This document shows, piece by piece, positions 1 to 5,340 of a DNA stretch of 13,621 bases; position 1 is the stretch's first letter, and every line of letters starts with the position of its first letter. The DNA comes from an uncultured Collinsella sp. (GTDB taxonomy: Bacteria > Actinomycetota > Coriobacteriia > Coriobacteriales > Coriobacteriaceae): positions 1 through 13,621 of the forward strand of contig URGF01000045.1 in assembly GCA_900547285.1 (NCBI GenBank). The letters are read 5' to 3'. The notes under the pieces were generated by a model. That model did not search any database. It worked only from the letters and a program-made list of their open reading frames with translations, and had not been told where the DNA came from. The position numbers were made by a program, and so were the translations under genes.

Positions 1-8
1 AAAGGGCG

Positions 9-30
9 GAGGCGGGGCATTCCCCGCCTC
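9..30. terminator. GC-rich hairpin, possible terminator of a gene left of the window
   Basis: A perfect 9-bp stem (GAGGCGGGG at 9-17 with CCCCGCCTC at 22-30) closes a 4-base loop. On the + strand only two T follow; on the - strand the hairpin leads into CGCCCTTT. The tails are weak, so direction is unclear. It resembles the better-supported terminator at 8087-8124, which has the same GGCGGG/CCCGCC core. Confidence 0.45.
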
Positions 31-82
31 TTACACCACATCTCTGCGCGCTACCGAATCCGCAACTAAAGTTCACCAAAAT

Positions 83-121
83 GGGGCAGCCGACAGAAAC
101 CTCCCCAGCCGAAGCTGCCCC
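83..121. repeat. Inverted repeat, 8-bp arms
   Basis: GGGGCAGC at 83-90 pairs with GCTGCCCC at 114-121 across a 23-base loop. It lies between the hairpin at 9-30 and the first gene. There is no T tract. Function is unknown; it may be part of the 5' leader of the next gene or a short dispersed repeat. Confidence 0.4.
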
Positions 122-231
122 CCTCAATACGACAGCTCAAAAACCCACCGTTCGCAGAAGATAAGCCGCGCCCCAATACCGTTGCCCGAAGTTTCGAGCG
201 TATATGGCGTCCGCTATGCCATCATGCGCGT

Positions 232-1440
232 ATGGGAATCGTTCTGTCACATACCACGGCACGCGCTGTATACCAAACAGTCAACTCGCTCGCAAGCCAC
301 GCGACCGATCCCATATCTATGGAAAAGATCAAGGTGTCTGCGCCGACCACGTCCAACCTGGAAGCGGCGCGAGCATGGCTCAACAGAAAGAATGTCGATT
401 CTGAAAGCATCCATGTGCTGACGTTTTCCAATAATGCCAAAAGGCACCGCAAGGGCTGCATCTGCCACTGCACGCGCTATACGTTTGATGCAGAAAGCTA
501 CCTAGAACTCGAGCCGAACGTCTACATCGTCGACATCAAGCTGTGCGCGTTAGAAGCAACAGCCGACCTCAACCTTTCGGAGCTCGTTGAGTATTACTTT
601 GAAATCTGCGGCTCCTACGCGCTTGGAACGTCCGACGAAACTCAATATCGCGAGCGCCCAGCCCTAACCAGCGTTGAAGAGCTCAGAGCCTTCTTTTCAG
701 AGGCATCGGGGTATCGTGGATCTAATAAAGCACTTAAGGCACTTTCTTATGTACGCGAAGGCTGTCGCTCCCCACTCGAAACGGCGTTTGTCATGATGCT
801 GACAATGCCCAAGTCAATGGGTGGCTTAGCCATACGCGCTATCAAAACGGACTATCCGATCCCAGTCCCCAAAAGATACGCCGCCCTAACGCGACGGACG
901 GTTTTCTACCTCGACGCGCTGCTCGAAAATTCGATGACCGATATCGAATACAACGGCTTTTACCACGACGAGCCCGAACAGCAATCAATTGACGAGGAAC
1001 GCCGAAACACGCTGCGAAACATGGGATATGCCGTTATCACAGTTAGTCGTCATTCGTTTTTCAAGCAGTCCGCTTTTAGGCGGGTCATGGAAGCGATTCG
1101 CATTCGCGAGAAGATATGGCCCGGTCGACTCCCGGATAACTTCGCCATCCTGCAAGAAACTCTTCGTCAATTTGTCTTGCGGCGCTACTTCGAATACGGT
1201 CGCCGCGTCCTGGAGACACTCAAAGAAGAAGAGGCCGCCAAGCGCGAAATTGCAAGCCAATATCCGCAAGCTGATGACCCGAGCATCAACGATGTGCCAG
1301 AACCCGACGACATGCAACACGTCGGGGCCCTTGCTGAGGAAATCAATGGGCCTTGGGAATGCGACATGTTCGCAAAAATCGATGAAAACCGCACGGAAGA
1401 CGACACGATTATTGATCTAATTGAGAATTCGCTCTTCTAA
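232..1440 (+). CDS. AbiEi/DUF559-like orphan protein, putative PD-(D/E)XK nuclease fold
   Basis: 402-residue protein of unknown function. Its layout matches a protein type I associate with Coriobacteriia: an N-terminal LSHTTA segment (residues 5-10), a middle segment (about 95-131, ending EICGSYALG) that recalls AbiEi-like antitoxins of type IV systems, a SPLET segment (180-184), then a C-terminal part resembling DUF559/Vsr-like nucleases: D228, E239-x-N241, H245, an acidic/basic helix (about 254-262) and a GYAVITVSR strand (265-273). The usual catalytic Lys of E-x-K appears as Asn241, so cleavage activity is doubtful. The tail after residue 300 is acidic and helical. ATG 232 is the first in-frame ATG and places the SHTTA segment near the N-terminus, but no clear ribosome binding site precedes it. 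Base composition is visibly less GC-rich than in the neighbours, which suggests transfer. No partner toxin gene is adjacent. The family assignment is from memory. Confidence 0.6.
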   Translation: MGIVLSHTTARAVYQTVNSLASHATDPISMEKIKVSAPTTSNLEAARAWLNRKNVDSESIHVLTFSNNAKRHRKGCICHCTRYTFDAESYLELEPNVYIVDIKLCALEATADLNLSELVEYYFEICGSYALGTSDETQYRERPALTSVEELRAFFSEASGYRGSNKALKALSYVREGCRSPLETAFVMMLTMPKSMGGLAIRAIKTDYPIPVPKRYAALTRRTVFYLDALLENSMTDIEYNGFYHDEPEQQSIDEERRNTLRNMGYAVITVSRHSFFKQSAFRRVMEAIRIREKIWPGRLPDNFAILQETLRQFVLRRYFEYGRRVLETLKEEEAAKREIASQYPQADDPSINDVPEPDDMQHVGALAEEINGPWECDMFAKIDENRTEDDTIIDLIENSLF

Positions 1441-1755
1441 AGGCGATCTCTGCGGATGTCCACCTACATTTTTCGACTTATTCGGCCACCGATGTGCCAG
1501 ATTGGCTGCAGCAATGCTCAATATAACTTTAGATAAAACTGATTCTGCAGGAACTCCCGTAGAGGAAGAACTGATTCTCGCGGTATTTAACACGATAAAG
1601 TACAAATATGAACAGTTCTAATGCTTCTCAAGGTGGCTTTCTTAGCATGCTAGCCGAACATCTCGAAATATGTTGGCGAGCATTGCGTCGATGTCTCCCA
1701 ACCCACAGAAAATCGCAGAGGCGGCAAGCAGCCATCGAAATTAACGCAAATTGTA
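1441..1755. other. AT-richer intergenic stretch, no convincing gene
   Basis: About 315 bases between the orphan gene and the arsR promoter. Frame 2 is open from 1421 to 1621, overlapping the end of the preceding gene. An ATG at 1514 could give 35 residues ending at 1621, and another ATG at 1670 could give about 24 residues. Neither has a ribosome binding site or recognisable content. The stretch may hold the remains of a decayed gene. The only structure I see is the interrupted palindrome at 1649-1681. Confidence 0.5.
1649..1681. repeat. Interrupted palindrome upstream of the metal-regulon promoter
   Basis: GCT, GCC and AACAT on the left (1649-1661) are mirrored by ATGTT, GGC and AGC on the right (1670-1681) around an 8-base spacer, with one mismatch and one bulged base. 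It overlaps a perfect 10-bp palindrome, TAGCATGCTA, at 1643-1652. It could be a weak terminator for the upstream gene or a protein binding site. No T tract follows. Confidence 0.35.
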
Positions 1756-1783
1756 TTGACATATGAACATACACTCATATAAT
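1756..1783 (+). promoter_or_regulatory. Sigma-70-type promoter of the arsR-HMA unit
   Basis: A perfect TTGACA (-35, 1756-1761) and a perfect TATAAT (-10, 1778-1783) are separated by 16 bases. The start codon of the regulator gene lies 47 bases beyond the -10 box. The spacer is almost entirely filled by operator 1, so a bound repressor would block RNA polymerase directly. Confidence 0.85.
1761..1780. promoter_or_regulatory. ArsR/SmtB-type operator 1
   Basis: ATATGA (1761-1766) and TCATAT (1775-1780) form an inverted repeat around 8 bases, starting at the last base of the -35 box and reaching into the -10 box. The left half reads ATATGAAC; the right half, on the other strand, reads ATATGAGT. 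The same pattern recurs at 1796 and 2535 and nowhere else I noticed. Binding by the adjacent ArsR-like protein is inferred from family behaviour. Confidence 0.75.
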
Positions 1784-1795
1784 CGAAAGCAAGTT

Positions 1796-1815
1796 ATATG
1801 AGCGCATGTTCATAT
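1796..1815. promoter_or_regulatory. ArsR/SmtB-type operator 2
   Basis: Second copy: ATATGA (1796-1801), 8 bases, TCATAT (1810-1815). It lies 35 bases downstream of operator 1 and directly before the AAAGGA ribosome binding site (1817-1822) of the regulator gene, so it falls just downstream of the expected transcription start. Two sites at one promoter suggest tight or cooperative autoregulation. Confidence 0.7.
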
Positions 1816-1829
1816 GAAAGGATGTTGCA

Positions 1830-2195
1830 ATGAGCAACCACGCTGATGAAACAAAGACTGGCATCGAGGCCACCGAGCCGATCGTCCCCACCACCTGCTC
1901 GCCCGAGGACCTTCCCGACGAGGAGCTGTTGTACGACCTGGCCGACCTGTTCAAGGTCTTCAGCGACACCACACGCATCAAGATCCTCTATGCCCTCATG
2001 GGCCGCGAGCTCTGCGTGGCTGACATCGCCGAAGCGACCGCAACCTCGCAGTCGGCAGTATCGCACCAGCTGCGCACGCTTAAGCAGTCGCACCTGGTCA
2101 AGTTCCGCCGCGACGGCCGCAACATTCTCTACTCGCTCGCCGACGATCACGTCTACACCATGCTTAACCAGGGCATGAGCCATATCTGCGAATAG
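1830..2195 (+). CDS. ArsR/SmtB-family metal-sensing repressor
   Basis: 121-residue winged-helix repressor expected to bind DNA as a dimer and to be released by metal. The helix-turn-helix covers about residues 60-90 (ELCVADIAEAT then SQSAVSHQLRTLKQSHLV), followed by the beta-hairpin wing FRRDGRNILYSL. The C-terminal helix carries the complete alpha5 site D105-x-H107-x10-H118-x2-E121, which in SmtB, CzrA and NmtR relatives binds Zn, Co or Ni. Cys62 in ELCV sits where CadC-type alpha3N sensors have a Cys, and Cys23 in the tail could join it, but the full Cys set of CadC is absent. ATG 1830 follows AAAGGA by 7 bases. Two operator palindromes and a strong promoter lie directly upstream. Downstream are a metal-binding HMA protein and a P1B ATPase, so Zn (possibly Cd or Pb) efflux control is the likely job. 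Confidence 0.93.
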   Translation: MSNHADETKTGIEATEPIVPTTCSPEDLPDEELLYDLADLFKVFSDTTRIKILYALMGRELCVADIAEATATSQSAVSHQLRTLKQSHLVKFRRDGRNILYSLADDHVYTMLNQGMSHICE

Positions 2196-2258
2196 CAACC
2201 AACCACGGTATCAGCGCGGCCGGCACCCAGACCGCTAACACAGGGAAAGGAACCCACC

Positions 2259-2477
2259 ATGAAAAAGCAGTTCAAGCTCGACGAGATCGATTGCGCCAAC
2301 TGCGCGCGCGAGCTTCAGGACGAACTTGCCAAGCTCGAGGGCGTCAAGTCCGTTTCGGTCAACTTTATGACCCAGAAGCTGACGCTCGAGGCCGACGACG
2401 CCAAGTTCGACGAGGTCCTGGACCGCGTCGTTGAGTTCACCGCCGACGCCGAGCCGGACTGCGAGATCATTCTCTAA
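2259..2477 (+). CDS. Free-standing HMA domain protein (Zn/Cd-type metal-binding)
   Basis: 72-residue cytoplasmic protein consisting of one ferredoxin-like HMA domain. The metal loop is D11-C12-A-N-C15. An Asp directly before CxxC is known from ZntA-type Zn/Cd/Pb ATPases, whereas Cu chaperones of the CopZ type usually have Met/His-x-C there. A third Cys (C68) lies near the C-terminus. Start ATG 2259 is preceded by AAAGGA (2246-2251). It lies 63 bases after the regulator and is probably co-transcribed with it. The following ATPase has no HMA domain of its own, so this protein may act in trans as its metal-delivery or sensing domain. A hairpin at 2500-2523 probably separates the two transcripts. 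An annotation as 'copper chaperone' would be misleading. Confidence 0.88.
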   Translation: MKKQFKLDEIDCANCARELQDELAKLEGVKSVSVNFMTQKLTLEADDAKFDEVLDRVVEFTADAEPDCEIIL

Positions 2478-2499
2478 CCCGCGCATACGTTGACCTGCG

Positions 2500-2523
2500 A
2501 GGCCGCGCTTGCCGCGGCCTTTG
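2500..2523 (+). terminator. Hairpin between the HMA gene and the ATPase gene
   Basis: AGGCCGCG (2500-2507) pairs with CGCGGCCT (2513-2520) around a 5-base loop, giving an 8-bp stem, and TTT overlaps and follows its end. The stem is strong but the T tract is short, so it may be a partial terminator that lowers read-through into the ATPase gene. Confidence 0.55.
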
Positions 2524-2534
2524 CTCGCGAAATT

Positions 2535-2554
2535 ATATGAGCAAGTGTTCATAC
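2535..2554. promoter_or_regulatory. ArsR/SmtB-type operator 3, before the ATPase gene
   Basis: ATATGA (2535-2540), 8 bases, TCATAC (2549-2554): one mismatch from operators 1 and 2. The following bases CACTCAAAT look like a further imperfect half-site, and CATACACTCA (2550-2559) is shared word for word with operator 1 (1768-1777). A weak promoter (TTGCCG at 2509-2514, TTATAT at 2533-2538, spacing 18) could overlap it. This implies separate metal control of the ATPase. Confidence 0.65.
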
Positions 2555-2576
2555 ACTCAAATGGGAGGTTTGAATC

Positions 2577-4529
2577 ATGGCAGCCGCCGATCCCAAAAAG
2601 AAAAAGAAGAAGCGCAAGAAGAAAGAGTCCCTTGAGCACAAGCGCAACCGCATCCTGGTAGCACTGGGCATTTTTGCCGTTGTTTATGCCCTCGACGAGC
2701 TCGGCGCCCTCACTATCGCATTTGGGGAGCCTGGCAACATCTACGCCAGCTTCGCGCTGTTCCTCGTGCCGTTTTTGATTGCCGGATACGACGTACTGCA
2801 AAAGGCATTCAATAACATCCGCCGCGGCAAGGCCTTCGACGAGAGTTTCCTTATGGCAGTCGCGACCATCGGCGCGTTTGCCATGGTGCTCTTCCCCGAT
2901 ACCGACCCGCACATGGCCGAAGGCGCCGCCGTCATGCTGTTCTACCAGGTCGGCGAGCTGTTCCAGGCATACGCTGTGGGCAAGAGCCGCAAGTCGATCA
3001 GTGCCATGATGGACATCGCGCCCGACTACGCTAACGTCGAGCAGCCCGACGGCACGCTCGAGCAAGTCTTCCCCGATGACATCGCCGTCGGCACCGTCAT
3101 CGTCGTCAAGCCTGGCGAGCGCGTGCCCATCGACGGCATCATCGTCGAAGGCGAGACACAGCTCGATACCGCCGCCCTTACTGGCGAGTCAGTCCCCCGT
3201 CCGGCCAAAACCGGAGACGATATCATCAGCGGTTGCATCAACATGACGGGCCTCATCCACGTGCGCACCACCAAGCCCTTTGGCGAGTCCACCGTCGCGC
3301 GCGTCCTGGAACTCGTGGAGAATGCCAGCGAAAAGAAGGCGCGCACCGAGAACTTCATCACGCGCTTCGCCCGCGTCTACACGCCCGCCGTCACCGGCGC
3401 GGCCGCGGTACTCGCGCTCGGCGGCGGTTTGGTCACCGGCGCCTGGTCCGACTGGATCCTGCGCGGCCTGACCTTCCTGGTCGTCAGCTGCCCGTGTGCG
3501 CTCGTGATCAGCGTGCCGCTCAGTTTCTTTGGCGGCATCGGCGGCGCGTCCAAGCTGGGCGTTCTCATCAAGGGTTCCAACTACCTCGAGACGCTCGCCG
3601 ATGTGGACACCGTCGTCTTTGACAAGACGGGCACCCTCACCAACGGCACGTTCTCGGTCGTCGCGGTGCACCCCGAGGCTGGCCATACCGAACAATCGTT
3701 GCTTGAAGTCGCAGCCCTTGCTGAATCGTTCTCCGATCACCCCATCGCGCAGTCCGTGCGCGACGCCTACCAGGGCGAGGTCGACCCCAAGCGCGTGAGA
3801 GACTCCGCCAACGACGCGGGCCACGGCGTGACGGCAACCATCGACGGCAAGCACGTCGTCGTTGGCAACGCCAAGATGCTCGCCACGGCCGGCGTTGAAG
3901 CACCGGACTGCGAGGTTGTCGGCACGATCCTCCACGTGCTCGTTGACGGCGTGTACGCCGGCCACATCGTGATTGCAGACACCGTTAAGGCCGATGCGGA
4001 GCAAACGATTCGCGACCTGCATGCCGCCGGTATCAACCGAACCGTCATGCTCACGGGCGACCGCGAGGAGGTTGCAGCGTCTGTGGCCAAGCAACTCGGT
4101 CTCGACGAGTTCCACGCGCAGCTCCTGCCGGGCGACAAGGTCGAGCGCGTTGAGGCGTTGCTCGCGGCCGAAAGTGGCAAGGGCAAGCTCGCCTTTGTCG
4201 GTGACGGCATCAACGACGCGCCTGTGCTTACGCGCGCCGATGTGGGCATTGCCATGGGCGCCATGGGCTCGGACGCCGCGATCGAGGCCGCCGACGTGGT
4301 GCTGATGGACGACAAGCCGTCCGACATTTCCCGCGCTATTCGCGTGGCGCGCAAGACCATGTCGATTGTTTGGCAGAACATCATCTTTGCGCTGGGCATT
4401 AAGCTGCTGATCCTTGTGCTGGCAGCGCTGGGCATCGCCAATATGTGGCTTGCCGTCTTTGGCGACGTGGGCGTGGCGATCATCGCCATCCTGAACGCCA
4501 TGCGCGCGATGGGTGTCAAGAACCTGTAG
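2577..4529 (+). CDS. P1B-2-type heavy-metal (Zn/Cd/Pb) exporting ATPase
   Basis: 650-residue inner-membrane ATPase that should pump Zn2+, Cd2+ or Pb2+ out of the cell. Visible in order: a Lys/Arg-rich tail (residues 7-26) in place of an HMA domain; four membrane segments (about 26-46, 54-75, 90-107, 113-134); the actuator domain with TGES at 202-205; membrane segment 5 (about 267-288); membrane segment 6 with the metal-site CPC at 305-307; phosphorylated Asp349 in DKTGT; the His388-Pro389 of the nucleotide domain; TGD at 493-495; GDGINDAP at 542-549; and two last membrane segments (about 602-620, 622-642) containing Lys609 and Asp630, the pair that marks ZntA-like P1B-2 pumps. ATG 2577 follows GGGAGG (2563-2568). 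All catalytic residues are present. Operator 3 lies 22 bases upstream. The separate HMA protein in front probably serves it. Confidence 0.95.
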   Translation: MAAADPKKKKKKRKKKESLEHKRNRILVALGIFAVVYALDELGALTIAFGEPGNIYASFALFLVPFLIAGYDVLQKAFNNIRRGKAFDESFLMAVATIGAFAMVLFPDTDPHMAEGAAVMLFYQVGELFQAYAVGKSRKSISAMMDIAPDYANVEQPDGTLEQVFPDDIAVGTVIVVKPGERVPIDGIIVEGETQLDTAALTGESVPRPAKTGDDIISGCINMTGLIHVRTTKPFGESTVARVLELVENASEKKARTENFITRFARVYTPAVTGAAAVLALGGGLVTGAWSDWILRGLTFLVVSCPCALVISVPLSFFGGIGGASKLGVLIKGSNYLETLADVDTVVFDKTGTLTNGTFSVVAVHPEAGHTEQSLLEVAALAESFSDHPIAQSVRDAYQGEVDPKRVRDSANDAGHGVTATIDGKHVVVGNAKMLATAGVEAPDCEVVGTILHVLVDGVYAGHIVIADTVKADAEQTIRDLHAAGINRTVMLTGDREEVAASVAKQLGLDEFHAQLLPGDKVERVEALLAAESGKGKLAFVGDGINDAPVLTRADVGIAMGAMGSDAAIEAADVVLMDDKPSDISRAIRVARKTMSIVWQNIIFALGIKLLILVLAALGIANMWLAVFGDVGVAIIAILNAMRAMGVKNL

Positions 4530-4545
4530 CGCCTGTGGTCCCACC

Positions 4546-4674
4546 GGCCGGGGCCGGGCTTGGTTTTGAAAACGTCCTCGACCAATGAATCGCCCCCGTT
4601 CTGCTCCTTCGGAGCTACGAACGGGGGCGATTCTGGTCTGCGGAATGTTTTCAAAACCAAGCCCGGCCCCGGCC
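4546..4674. repeat. Long nested inverted repeat between convergent genes
   Basis: The outer arms are a perfect 28-bp inverted repeat (4546-4573 with 4647-4674). Inside lie a second pair of 14-15 bp (4587-4601 with 4619-4633), a GACCA/TGGTC pairing that links the two, and a tip hairpin GCTCC-TTC-GGAGC (4603-4615). The whole 129 bases can fold into one nearly continuous hairpin. It sits 16 bases after the ATPase stop and 78 bases from the end of the convergent regulator gene. There is no T tract on either side, no obvious target-site duplication and no open frame. It may be a bidirectional terminator, a REP-like element or a non-autonomous mobile element. Confidence 0.85.
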
Positions 4675-4752
4675 TGCGGCGACACAACTGGCGGTTCTTG
4701 GGCATCACTTGCTGGCGGGGTTCCTTGTCTGAGTTGGACTTGGTTGGTGGGG

Positions 4753-5130
4753 TTACTGATCCCGGTCGCTGCCCCGTCTCAGCATCGATCTTAGCTTCTC
4801 GAAGCTCTCCTCGCTCAGGCAGTGCTCCATGTGGCAGCCCTCTTGCGACGCGACCTCGGGCGTTACGCCTGCGTCCTCTAGCAGACCTACAAAAAAACAG
4901 TGGCGCTCCCACATTTGACGGGCAACCTCAAGACCGCGTTCCGTCAGATGCACGTCGCGTTTGCCCATCTCCACGTAGCCGGTGCTCTCCAAGGCCGCCA
5001 TGGCTTTAGAGACGCTTGCTTTGGTTACGCCCAAGTATTCGGCAACGTCGATCGAGCGCACGATGCCCTGACGTTCCGACAGAACGTAGATCGATTCGAG
5101 ATAGTCTTCTCCGGATTCACGCAGGGCCAT
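4753..5130 (-). CDS. DtxR/MntR-family metal-dependent regulator
   Basis: 125-residue iron- or manganese-activated repressor. The winged helix-turn-helix occupies about residues 6-65 (recognition helix near TKASVSKAMAALESTGYV), followed by the dimerisation helices; no SH3-like third domain is present, as in MntR. Metal ligands can be placed by alignment from memory: D9 and E12 match D8 and E11 of Bacillus MntR, H77 matches H77, while C99-x-x-E102-H103 follows the C102-x-x-E105-H106 pattern of DtxR. The site is thus a mixture of Mn-type and Fe-type ligands. ATG 5130 is preceded on its strand by AAAGGCGG. It is convergent with the Zn/Cd ATPase and divergent from nothing visible, so its targets are probably elsewhere plus its own promoter. 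Confidence 0.9.
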   Translation of the reverse strand: MALRESGEDYLESIYVLSERQGIVRSIDVAEYLGVTKASVSKAMAALESTGYVEMGKRDVHLTERGLEVARQMWERHCFFVGLLEDAGVTPEVASQEGCHMEHCLSEESFEKLRSMLRRGSDRDQ

Positions 5131-5169
5131 GGGCCGCCTTTCGCGATGGCTTCTAGTTAGCCTTTGGAT

Positions 5170-5200
5170 ACTTTTGCTTGATTTACTTTACCGCAAAAGT
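5170..5200. promoter_or_regulatory. Inverted repeat upstream of the DtxR-like gene, candidate operator
   Basis: ACTTTTGC (5170-5177) is mirrored by GCAAAAGT (5193-5200) around 15 bases, in the AT-rich stretch 40 bases upstream of the regulator start codon. On the - strand a weak promoter (TTGCGG near 5196-5191, AAGTAT near 5173-5168) would lie inside it. Autoregulation is plausible, but the repeat does not match a classical iron box. Confidence 0.35.
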
Positions 5201-5260
5201 TGCCTATGTCTTACTACGTTGTCTAAAAAGTTAACCGTGTTTCACAAAACGCACGGGACG

Positions 5261-5297
5261 AAAACAAAATGGGGACGCCCCGCAAGGAGTGTCCCCA
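5261..5297 (-). terminator. Rho-independent terminator of the ABC-F/HAD unit
   Basis: Read on the - strand, TGGGGAC (5297-5291) pairs with GTCCCCA (5276-5270), and the T-rich tail TTTTGTTTT (5269-5261) follows at once. It lies 44 bases after the HAD stop codon, the expected place for the end of that operon. Confidence 0.7.
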
Positions 5298-5331
5298 GCT
5301 GCCGGCAGAAAAGGAACGTCCCCAGATGCCG
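5284..5331. repeat. Tandem 21-base repeat at the terminator
   Basis: Two copies, 5284-5304 and 5311-5331, agree at 18 of 21 positions with a period of 27 bases; each contains GTCCCCAG. On the - strand both supply a GGGGAC arm, and both can pair with the single GTCCCC at 5271-5276, so the terminator arm has been duplicated. GGGGACGTTC, present here on the - strand (5323-5314), recurs on the + strand at 12043-12052. Confidence 0.7.
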
Positions 5332-5340
5332 AATCCGCAG

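Noticed and set aside
71..77. GTTCACC, a word resembling a Streptomyces PHO box unit
   Set aside because: A single 7-base copy with no tandem partner and no phosphate gene beside it; chance is the simpler explanation.
985..1320. 111-residue open frame on the - strand inside the orphan gene
   Set aside because: It is a reverse-frame shadow with no ribosome binding site and no recognisable protein content; the + strand frame carries coherent motifs.
2235..3065. 276-residue - strand open frame over the HMA gene and the start of the ATPase
   Set aside because: It runs antisense through two well-supported genes, an operator and a terminator, and its composition is that of a shadow frame.
2259..4529. 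HMA gene and ATPase as one gene broken by a frameshift or stop
   Set aside because: They are in the same frame, but the stop is followed by 99 bases with a hairpin, an operator and a proper ribosome binding site, so they are two genes.
3189..4912. Two long - strand open frames (3189-4685 and 3767-4912) over the ATPase
   Set aside because: They are antisense frames of a GC-rich gene, with low-complexity His/Arg/Asp or Ser/Arg content, and they cross the long inverted repeat.
4560..5009. 149-residue + strand frame across the inverted repeat and the DtxR-like gene
   Set aside because: Half of it is the hairpin itself and the rest is antisense to a recognisable regulator.
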